64,000 nucleotides of DNA from NCBI RefSeq assembly GCF_051020765.1, contig NC_134944.1:9486001-9550000 (forward strand), in the 5' to 3' direction. The position numbers and the translations under genes were made by a program. A model generated the notes under the pieces. It was not told where the DNA came from. It was given only the letters and a program-made list of their open reading frames with translations, and searched no databases. How positions within the stretch are numbered: position 1 is the first letter of the stretch; each line of letters begins with the position of its first letter. The DNA comes from Lasioglossum baleicum (lineage: Eukaryota > Arthropoda > Insecta > Hymenoptera > Halictidae). Below are positions 23,946 to 33,800 of the stretch, piece by piece.

Positions 23946-24830
23946 AAGAGTTAGAGAGAAAATACTAGTAGTTGTTTACAACAATATTAGGTGGGTCTAT
24001 ATTAAAAATTAATAAAATACGTTTTGTACATTCGTGTCAATTATTATATGTATTATTTATTCGACCGAATAAAATCGAACCACAAGGAGGTTCTGAAAAT
24101 ATTGTAAAGAGTTAGAGAGAAAATCCAAGCAGTTGTTTACAACAATTTTAGGTGGGTCTATATTAAAAATTAATAAAATACGTTTTGTAGATTCTAGTTA
24201 ATTATTATTAGACTGCGGATGTTCATGCAATTTTCAATTTTTGTAGGCAAATTGTAAGAAAGTGGAATCACGTGAAATGTTATCTTCAGTAGTAGTAGTC
24301 TGAATTCTGTGGAATTTCATTTTCTAGCATTTTTTGAACATTTGTTGAAGCTATAAATGCATAAAGATCCGCAGTCTAATTATTACATTATTTATTCGAC
24401 CGAATAAAATCAAAACCCACGGAGGTTCTCAAATTGATACTGTCAAGAGTTAGAGAGAAAATACTAGCAGTTGTTTACAACAATTTTAGGTTTGTCTATA
24501 TTAAAAATTAATAAAATACGTTCTGTAGATTCGTGTCAATTATTATATTATTTATTCGACCGAATAAAATCAAAACCCACGGAGGTTCTCAAATTGATAT
24601 TGTCAAGAGTTAGAGAGAAAATACTAGCAGTTGTTTACAACAATTTTAGGTGGGTCTATATTAAAAATTAATAAAATACGTTTTGTAGATTCGTGTCAAT
24701 TATTATATTATTTATTCGACCGAATAAAATCAAAACCCACGGAGGTTCTCAAATTGATATTGTCAAGAGTTAGAGAGAAAATACTAGCAGTTGTTTCAAA
24801 CATTTCTCAGCGGGCCTGTCTTGAAAATTA
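23946..24830. repeat. ~160-bp tandem repeat, five copies
   Basis: Direct units beginning AGAGTTAGAGAGAAAATACT start near 23946, 24108, 24445, 24605 and 24765. Copies three and four are nearly identical; the second is split by the miniature element at 24209-24378. Confidence 0.9.
24209..24378. mobile_element. TAGACTGCGGAT-type element inserted in a tandem repeat
   Basis: 170 bp with inverted ends TAGACTGCGGAT and ATCCGCAGTCTA, sitting where uninterrupted sister units read ATTATTATATTATTTATTCG. Direct evidence that the family transposed. Confidence 0.9.
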
Positions 24831-26688
24831 AAAAAAAACACCATAGTTTCGAAACGAAAGAGGTCTTGAAACTCGCACGGTTAAGAGCTAGAGACGAGTT
24901 TCCATTTTCATTCTGGAAAAAGCTTCCGATTCGCTCGTGAAAAATGTAGCGATCTTTTGGGGACGATTTCCTCGGTATCTGGGGTAGCTGGCAAATATTT
25001 TCGAGCGACGCTATGAAATACTGCGAGGTCCGTGGACGGTGGTTACTCGGTTGACGGCGGCGCTCGCGGGGTATGGACACACACACTCATACAAATAGGA
25101 CTAGGGACAGGAGAACGTTGGTGTTCATGGGGCGCTCGTGGGTTTGCTCGTGTACTTGCTCTGGCGTTTGCCGGCGCGCGCGGGGGCTGCTCCGCCGTGT
25201 CAGGAGGGTAGAGTCGGCCTCGGAAACGAGGGTGGACGCCGGCAGCCGAGGACGCAGGGGAAGGATAGGGTGATAGACAGACACGGCAGGGGAGAGAGCG
25301 AAAGGGAGAGAGGGAAACAGAGAGAAACCGGTAGCGAGAGGAAGAGAAGGAGTGAGAGACAGGGCTCGGCGGGAGGGACGCCGGGCGTCGCGGCGCAGCC
25401 TGCCGCACCCAGCAAAGCGCCTGCTCCCCTTGAACCGGCAAAACGTATACCTGACGCAACCCCGAGGAGACGAACGCGCGTCGTTCTCGCGACACGCTGT
25501 TGCTAGGCGCCTCGTTTTCGATTTCCCGTCTGGGACTCTATTCGCGTTCGGCGACCCCGCCGACTGTAGTTCGCGGTTCACGGTCGCCGGTTCGTTCGTC
25601 TATCCCGAGTGTAACCGCAAGGTCACGGGGAGAGCCGCGTTTCCGCGACCCTAAACCTGTGCTTCGACTCCTCGTGTGCTTCGACGGTGTCGTCTTCTAG
25701 GCCTGCTGTTTCAACGAGCGCGGGGAACACGGACTATCCCTCGCCGAGCGTGAACGGAGGTCGAGGACAAAGGTTCTCCGCGGGGTGAACAACCCCTGTG
25801 ATTCGCGCACCGGCTTTTTCCGAAAGCCTGGGAGAGCTTGCGAGATCGACGCGACGCCCCGTGCTGTGCTGACCCGCCGAATCGCTGCGAAGGTGAAGTA
25901 CGGAGCGGGCGACGAGGAGTGGAGGAAGATTTCGAAGCGCCGTGTCAAGGTTGCACGACCTTGATTCGGTCGTCGACACCGCGACACCGGGACTGCGTTT
26001 TGGAAAATCGTCCCGCGTGGCTTTTGCTCTCTGCATCCTCTGCGGCTTCTCGCGCTTGCTTCGGAACACTGTTGTTCTCGCACGAAAACGATCTCTACGA
26101 CAGCGGCCAGAAGTTGACAGTGTTGCCCGCGCTCCGCGTCGAATGGCGGTAAACGCGTTAGCGTCGACCGTTGCGTCGGCGTCGCTGGCCGGTGGCCATC
26201 CACAAAAAAGATCTCTCTAAAATCACATCGCCGAAGTAATTGATAGCACGCAGCCCGCTGCTGCTTCAACCCCTCAAAGCTCCGACGGCTTACAGCCCTT
26301 GCCGAGCCCCTCGAGCGAGGTCCTCTCGAAAAAATTACGCTCTCCGATCCCCTAACTCTAGATCCGCTGCTTCAAGCGTTCCCGGAACGTAGTTATCTAT
26401 CTATCCGATCGATAGCGCCGATCGAACGATCCAGAATTAGGCTGTCGCGTTCGGGATTTTCTCCGTGCTCCCCGAACGCGTACCCCTATCTCATTTCTCC
26501 TCGATGTCGCCGAAGGTTCGCGGAGGTTAATTACCTCGAGAGGCGGGAGCAACGCTGCGGTGGTCGGCCTTGCGGAGACTGCAGGCAGACGCGGGTGGTG
26601 TCCATCTTGAAATAGGCTGCATACCTTACCGGGAGTCTCTGCGAAGTTCGGCGATACGATTTCGCTCTGCATCGGTTCGACGTAATGG
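24831..26688. other. GC-rich block, possible leader or promoter, unassigned
   Basis: Very GC-rich from about 25030 to 26260; 25255-25375 is purine-rich (GAGAGAGCGAAAGGGAGAGA) on the + strand. Long frames exist on both strands but none resembles a protein I know. An untranslated first exon or regulatory island is possible. Confidence 0.4.
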
Positions 26689-26696
26689 GATTTATT

Positions 26697-26837
26697 CGGT
26701 GGCGCGTTGGGCAAATGCCCGGGGCCCCCCGAACACAAACCAAGATCCAAATTCTACGTTCTTCTCATAAAGTTATTTAGTTAGGGCCCCGAAATTCTAC
26801 TTTGCCCAAGGCCCCAACTAGTTTTAACGCGCTACTG
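26697..26837. mobile_element. hAT-type miniature element, 141 bp, 8-bp target duplication
   Basis: Ends CGGTGGCGCG and CGCGCTACTG are inverted with mismatches. GATTTATT occurs on both sides (26689-26696 and 26838-26845), an 8-bp duplication. No coding. Confidence 0.8.
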
Positions 26838-26845
26838 GATTTATT

Positions 26846-28755
26846 CGTTGCGGGAAACGAAGTTTCATCGTTTTCGTTGAGGATTTCTGATGGTTCGGAC
26901 AGAGTTTTCTGTTTGTTGGTCCGTCGCATTAGCAAATTGGGTCCCGGGCAGGCTGTTTAATCTTGGAGAAGAGGTTGACTGGTAGGTCGGCCTTTGTTCG
27001 GCAACGGTCCTTGCGGTGTATCGTTGCGAGACGGGCGCATCGAAACGGTATCTCCGGGCCATTCACCGGTGCACAGTGATCGATTCCTCGATTCTAGGTG
27101 GACAAAATTCAAATTTTTGTGTTCTCTTGTTGTAATAACGCTTTATTTCTCAGAAATCGTGACAAGTGTATAAAAACTACATGAATTTAAACGAATTATA
27201 TCATTTATTTAAAATGGACAAATATAACAATTAATTGTAACGTTTGTGAAAATAACATAAATTAAATATTTTATAGTTTTTGTTTAAATAGGTGAATAAA
27301 CAATACACAAAATGGAAAGAATTAATCTCAACTCATATTTAAAAATTAGATGAAGTTCTACAAAAATATAATACAAAATTACAAAATTATAATAAGGAAT
27401 GTGCATGACACAAAGGTGGATATTCTAAATTATTATAAATTATAATTGTCATATGTGTAATTCTCGCAGTCTGAAGTACATATTCTGTAAACTTTCTATC
27501 GTCAATTTCAATACCACATGAAATAGTGGCATACTCCATGTCTTTTCTAAGAAATGATATAAATGACAAACGGGGCAAAACCGGTCAACGATATTTAGTA
27601 TCATTGTTTTGAAATCAGTATTCTTCAAAACTATCAAAGAACCAAGTCCGGCCGAGTCCGGGAAAACTAAGCTATACTATTTGACCTCTTCTTAGATAAT
27701 ATTATTAGTTAACCTGTTGTATATGATTTACACGGCAAAATAAAATTATACCGATATGTAAAAATGAAATACTTACCTTCGCTTATTTATAGTATTTCGC
27801 ACAGGCAAAACTTTAGCACCGTATTATCGTCGTAATAAATTAATGTTCGTGAACAAAATAGAACGGCAGCGAAGATATCTGAAGTTGATCAAATTTACCA
27901 TTTTGTCCAGCTAGAATCGAGGAATCGATCACTGTGCGGTGCGGAGATCAACGCCGGGCCGGAAATGCTTCGTGTTTACGTTCCATCCGAGGGAATTTAC
28001 GTGGCAGACAGGGGTTGACGGCCAGGCGAGCCGGGGGGTGGTGGATGGACGGGACAAAAGGGGGCGGACGCGTTGCACTGCGGCGCGGCGCAGTGGCTCG
28101 CAGGCGGCCGGTCTGCTGCCGTGCTGCAGGGACTGCAGCCGCCTGCAACCGGCATGGCAGCCGGCTTTTAGGCGGTGCCCCTGCGCGCTTCCTTCGTTTG
28201 GGGTAGGTTAGGTCAGGCCCCCGTTTAGCGGCACGTACATAGAGACAACTGCACGCGAGATCGCTATCGCTGTTCCTATCGCTGCTGGTTGCACCGTGCA
28301 ACGCGCGAGAAGACGGAGAGAGAACCGTGCGATAAGGGACAGGGAATTCCCGTCACGCTTCGCGATACCTACCGGCGAAACCCTATTCAAACTCGGACTT
28401 TTAAACTTCAACGCTCGGAAGTTCGTCGACCCCCTGCCTCGCAATGTTATCGTTGCAAGGCTCGGGAGGCGGCAAGCCGCGCGCCATTGCTCCCAAATAT
28501 CGCGCACGGACACGTGCGAAAGAAGCCACCCGCATTTCCTTTGTCCGGGAACGCTGTCTTCCGTAGTTTTGTATCGCCGCCTCCAGAGACCTCGGCGATT
28601 TGTGTCTCGTTCGACGATTTTTAACACGTCACCGACCGGTAATTAGGGAATTATTTTTAAGAGGTTCGTGGGGTTGAACAATTTTTAATGGAGCCTTCAA
28701 CGGCAACAGCCATTTTAATTGCGAACTGACAAGTCACTCTTGAGAACGTCATCTA
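26846..28755. other. Unassigned; AT-rich centre between GC-rich blocks
   Basis: 27066-27935 is AT-rich and bounded by inverted copies of GATCGATTCCTCGATTCTAG (27078) and its inverse (27911), suggesting another element of ~860 bp. 27935-28620 is GC-rich without a recognised product. Confidence 0.45.
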
Positions 28756-28756
28756 A

Positions 28757-29290
28757 TCATTTCGTTTGAAGGTGTATAATGTAGAAGAAAATTTATTTGC
28801 TTCCATTTGGCACAGCACGATCATTGAAAATCCTATTAATTTAACATTAAATTAAACATTTCTTTCGAGCTAGAATAATTCCATTGTATATGACTTTCTC
28901 TGCATTTTGTGGATATGAAATTGATATAATACCACATGCAATCATTTCATTTGAAGGTGTATGATGTAGAAGAAAATTTCTGTGCTTCCTTTTGGGACAG
29001 CACGATCATTGAAAATCCTATTAATTTAACATTAAATTAAACATTTCTCCCTAGCTAGAATAATTCCATTGTATATGATTTTTTCTTCATTTTGTGGATA
29101 TGAAATTGATATAATACCACATGCAATCATTTCGTTTGAAAGTGTATAATATAGAAGAAAATTTCTATTCTTCCTTTTGGCACACAGCACAATTATTGAA
29201 AATCCTATTAATTTAACATTAAACATTTCTTCCTAGCTAGAATAATTCCATTGTACAGGATTTTTTCTTCATTTTATGGATATGAAATTG
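28757..29290. repeat. ~180-bp tandem repeat, about three copies
   Basis: Units beginning ATCATTTCGTTTGAAGGTGT repeat near 28757, 28938 and 29118 with few differences. A partial unit reappears at 29920-29990. The unit resembles the interior of the TTAACCCTT element family. Confidence 0.85.
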
Positions 29291-29512
29291 ATATTTGCAA
29301 TACCTAAATGCGTAGTATCTAATCGATTAGATACCAACATATTCAATAGCTTAAACAATATTGTGATTAATAGTACAGCAATTTTCACTCCAATGGATAT
29401 GGTATCTTGTTTCCGCGATGTCAAAGAAACACAATGCTACGCACGGAATATCTCGTGTACTTTTATTATTGATATGAAATGTTTTATTTGAGAATTCTTG
29501 ACACAAGTACAG

Positions 29513-29886
29513 ACATGTCATCGTTGGTGGGAGGTGCTTAAAGGTGATAAATATAAAATACTCCATATTTCGCGCAATTAGAGTTCTTATTGTGTACTTT
29601 GTATGAAATGCAGAGGAACCATTGTAATCTATGTAGAAGATGTAATATACGAAAATGCAACTCGCAGAAAGAAATCTCATCCAACAATAGAATATGTAGT
29701 TTGCGAAACAAAGAATGGCCGACGGAAGGATACCAGATATTTCTGTAAAAATTGTTTCCTGACATTCTGCTTTTCACCATGCTTTCAAGGATTCCATACA
29801 AAATAAACAGAAAACTTGAATTGCGCTAAATATGGAGTATTTAATATGTATCATCTTTAATTACTTACCACCAACGATGACATGTC
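29513..29886 (+). mobile_element. piggyBac-derived miniature element
   Basis: Flanked by inverted arms of about 70 bp (ACATGTCATCGTTGGTGG at left, its inverse at right, both continuing to TACTCCATATTT). The interior holds the C-terminal coding piece of a piggyBac transposase. Only the 3' end of the parent is kept. Confidence 0.75.
29603..29806 (+). pseudogene. piggyBac transposase C-terminal fragment
   Basis: A 67-codon frame ending in a Cys-rich domain: GRRKDTRYFCKNC, then FSPCFQGFHTK. This pattern is the zinc-binding C-terminus of piggyBac transposases, which normally span about 600 residues. The DDE catalytic domain is absent, so it cannot be active. Confidence 0.75.
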
Positions 29887-29889
29887 TTC

Positions 29890-30200
29890 AACCCTTTGTT
29901 CTCGGAACTATTTTGACTCCAAAATTAAACATTTCTTCCTAGCTAGAATAATTCCATTCTACATGATTTTTCTCATTCTATGAATATGATACTGTCATAA
30001 TACCTTGTACAATACTTAAATGTTTGGTGTAATTGTATCAAACTTACAATGAAAACACTTCATCCCAGTAATAAAGATACACGAGATGTTTCGTCGATAG
30101 AATTCCACGACAAAATCATGAAGACGAGATATCTCGTTCATGGCATCGTTTCTTCGACATCGTATAAGCGAGATATCTCGTCCACGGTAATAAAAGCGTT
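29890..30200. other. AT-rich repeat remnants upstream of the Fak leader
   Basis: Partial TTAACCCTT-family element, then inverted GAGATATCTCGT words at 30131 and 30169. No gene. Confidence 0.5.
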
Positions 30201-30760
30201 AACAGGCTTCCGGTAGGTGAAGTATTAACTGTCGACGATCGAATTTACAGTCGCGCGGCAAAGGGTCGAAGAAAAGTCCGATGTATCGTCGCGGAAACAT
30301 GAAAAACATCGCTCTCGAGGGTTGATCAACGCTAGCGGAGAGGCCGGACGATAGAGTCCTCTTTCCGCTGCGTTTGTCGCGCGTGTTTTCCGCGCGACGT
30401 ATTGATTCGAAAGCGGCGATACACGCAGCGAATGCACCGGAAAAGGAAGAGCCGGCCGGCAGTGGTGCATCGAGTGCTATAGCCATCGAAATCCCATTGA
30501 ATTCGTAGCCTCGCTCGTCGTCCAGCCAGCGCCGGACAGAGAAGGAAGAGCTTTCAGCACCGTTCTTTCGAGAGACGCGTTTTCCACGTTCGGATCGCGG
30601 TGAATCTCTTCGACGAATCGTGAAGCTACACGATCCTCATCGAGTTCCGCGTGGAGGAACAAGGATCTTGGAACAGTGTCGCGTCAAGTGCCGATGAGAA
30701 CAGTGATCAGTGGTGGGTGATGATCAGTGAGCCCACCATTTCGAATGAAGTGGTTTTAGG
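30200..30760 (+). promoter_or_regulatory. GC-rich block, probable Fak leader/promoter
   Basis: A GC- and CpG-rich stretch follows the AT-rich repeats that end near 30190 and runs into the first Fak ATG. It has no convincing reading frame of its own. Its position makes it the likely 5' untranslated exon and core promoter region. I see no clear TATA box or initiator, so the start site is not placed. Confidence 0.5.
30694..30759 (+). promoter_or_regulatory. Two minimal upstream ORFs in the Fak leader
   Basis: Just before the Fak ATG are two short upstream reading frames: 30694-30720 (eight codons and TGA) and 30745-30759 (MKWF and TAG). The second stops one base before the main ATG. This arrangement is classically associated with reduced or reinitiation-dependent translation. 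It matters only if the transcript includes this stretch; the TTTTAG before 30761 could instead be an acceptor. Confidence 0.45.
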
Positions 30761-30843
30761 ATGATGGTGGAGCGTGTCGAGGACCATCTCTTCATGTATC
30801 GACGTCCCGTCTACCGGGTCTTCCAGTACCTCGAAACCACCGA
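30761..30843 (+). CDS. Fak: Fak exon 1, start codon and N-terminus
   Basis: The ATG at 30761 opens 27 codons plus two bases (residues 1-28), ending at a strong GTAAGT donor at 30844. The peptide ends YRVFQYLETT, resembling the stretch before the FERM domain of vertebrate FAK (MERV...VFHYFES), and its two trailing bases join in frame to exon 2. It lies in a GC-rich block after two tiny upstream ORFs. Position and similarity make it the likeliest canonical first coding exon. An alternative first exon at 40436 or a start inside exon 2 (ATG at 47476) is possible. Confidence 0.75.
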
Positions 30844-33800
30844 GTAAGTAGCCCAACTATTAGAACGAACGGAATGTATGTACAATCCTTCGCGTTTAGC
30901 GAGCGCTTTGGCTCTAACCCTTAGGGTATCGAGGGTGGGAAGAAGGCGTTGCGGGAATCATTGTTTCCTCTCGGTTTCACTGGTACAATAGATAGGGAAG
31001 AAAGCTCGCGGCGCGCGCTGCTTCAAAGAAATCACCGGGGCAGCTCCTCTCACCTATTAACCCTTTGCACTCGGAGCTATTTCAAGGGGGTAGTACACCC
31101 TCGGATTGTAACTAGAAAGGGGCTAGAATCTTACTAGAAAAATGGCTCAAAACATGTGTTTGCGCCCAGACGTTGTTTGACCTTATTTGAGCAAATTGTG
31201 GGCTGGGTGAGGGCTCATTCGAAAGAGGAAGGTTAGATGCAGTGCGCTCCAGTCATGAGGTTAACGAGATTATGTTTATAACTAATAATATGGGGGCCCA
31301 AAGTAGAGTAAAAATCTAGAATAAACCCCGCAGATTTCAATGCATTTTTCTGTCTCTAAAAGATTTTTTTGACTTATGAGATGACTGGAGCGCACCGCAT
31401 CTAACCTTCCTCTTTAGAATGAGCCCTCACCCAGCCCACAATTTGCTCAAATAAGGTCGAACAACGTCTGAGCGCAAACCCATGTTTCGAGCCATTTTTC
31501 TAGTGAGATTCTAGTCCCTTTCTAGTTACAATCCGAGGGTGTACTACCCCCTTAACTCGAAAATTAAACATTCCTTCCAACCTTCCATTCTACAGTAATG
31601 TCTCTCACGGCGCAAAAGCCTCAGGGAGGATTTGGTTGCGTCGTGCGTAGACGGGTAGCTATTTTTTTGAGCTTCAAAGGCCGAGTAGAGAACGTAGAGA
31701 AGGACAGCGCGTGTAAAGCGAGACCACGCGCGAGCCTTCGTACTGCAACGGCGACTGTCCGCGTCTCTTTCTTTCCGATACGCTGTCCTTCCTTGCGTTC
31801 GAAACTTTCGTCGTCGATAAACAGCTAATTAAATTCATTTATACAACTGCTGTTAGGGAAATAGTGCACTTGGTGCCGTCTATACTCGCAGGACCGCCCT
31901 TTTGGCCCTCCCCAAGGGTGGGGGTGACTGAGTTGCTTGTGTTTTCCGGATACTAAATGATCGCGCTATGCCTCTCAGATCGGTTGCGCCCGACGGAAGG
32001 CTAAATACAGTTGAAATTATACCGTGTTTGGTCTTTTTTTAATCAGAAAAATGCCACGAATATATTGATGAAAGTTTCATAAATAAATAAGTGATAACAA
32101 AAAAGATTAAATATTGGTGTTACATCGTGAGGACGCACGGGCCTTTGAAGTGTGCCGACGACTGCGACTCTCCGCGTCGCATTAGTGCATAGTGGTTCAC
32201 ACCGATATACCCGAGCCGAGATCAGATTACTACAGTGGAGAGGATATTTTTTTCAAACTCGATTTTATTCACTCACAGATTTTATACTGTTATCATCTAA
32301 ATTAATATTGTTATTCATATTTGAACATTACCAATCATTCTGTAAGTTTTTTTTCGATTTCGAAACGAGAAAGTCGCCACTTTCGACGCTCATTTCTACT
32401 TAAATTAGTTATAACTCTCCAATCCGGAAGACATTTTTGTTGGACTATGATCGCAAAGCTTTAGTAATGGTACAAGAAGGAGTGCTCAATTCAGTTCAAT
32501 AGTATACCAAAATCGTCAGTAAAGTTTTGAAATCGAAAAAAACTTACAGAATGTGATTGGTAATGTTGAAATATTAATAACAATACTAATTCAGATGATA
32601 ACACAGAATGAAATCTGTGAAGAGTTTGTACACCTATCTCAACTCTGTACATCATCGTCATCAAAGCATCGTCATAATCATTATCACTACTATTCAAGAG
32701 TTCGGATAATCTGACGACAAAATGGTTCCAATAAAAGTTGAACAGTATTGAAACATGTACAAAATTATATATTTAAAATTTCAAAAGAACTTTCTTCTCC
32801 GACAAAAAATAAAAATTATTTTGATTTTTTTTAAATGTTAAAGTACATTTTTTATTTCATAATCTCATAGCTGGCGTCAAGACGAATCCAACGACCTACT
32901 TTTCTATGACCCTGAGCCCATAAATAACGCTACAATATTTTATTCCCGTTTTTCGGGCAAATACCCCACTGTGCGGTCGTCGAGCGAAATCGCGATTCTC
33001 TCTCGATTCGAATCAAATCGAATCTCGACAAAGTTTGGGAAAGGGATGAAGTATCCAGCTGTGTCCTCCTCGCAGGCGATTAGGTTTAAACGGAGGAGGG
33101 TGGGCAATTCGCGCATAATGCCAGTGCCACAAAGAGAAGAACGTCTTCGTCATGCGAGTCCCTTGGAAAATCTACGAATGGTAGAACGGAAGAACGGGAA
33201 AAAGCAAAGAGAACGCGGTTCCGCGCGAAAATAAGCTTCCACTTTTTCGCCTCTGTGTTACGTCGATGAGCTGCTCGAGGAGCGGGCGGGGGTGGGTAAC
33301 CATGGCGAAATTGGCGTCATCGACCACGGAGCTTTCCTCGGTAACCGTTGCTAATTGGCGCCATTAACCGAGTCCCGATGCCATGCCGCGCCGCCTCCAA
33401 CGGGCGTGCATCGCCTCGTTAGAGTTGCCAACTTTCGGATTCGAGATTCTACGTCTGTGGCAATGTGGTCCGCGACGGAAGAACCCATTCTTCCATCCCC
33501 GTGATCCACCGCTATCGATCGCGACCGATAACCGCAAACTTTGGAACCGAATTTCGGAATACTAGCCGCGCCGGTCTTCGAATTGTTTAACTACATCCGC
33601 CTGGAAGAATAATTCTTAACTCTCTTCTTGGTTGTGTCAAATATATTACATGAATGAATTTTTTGAAGATCAATAGTTGACGGTAAATTTGTATTTTGTT
33701 TACGACTCTCAGTTTCATTGCTCGGAAGGAGAATCTGTACTCCGAAATTGTTATCGCAGTGTGTACGTAGTCGGTTGGCTGTTTCAGACAGTTGTTTACG

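Noticed and set aside
24471..24831. Two similar 66-codon frames 160 bp apart
   Set aside because: Units of the 160-bp tandem repeat read in different frames; not duplicated genes.
25087..26269. Long open frames on both strands of the 25-kb GC-rich block
   Set aside because: High GC lowers stop frequency; no domain, signal peptide or family resemblance, and frames overlap on both strands.
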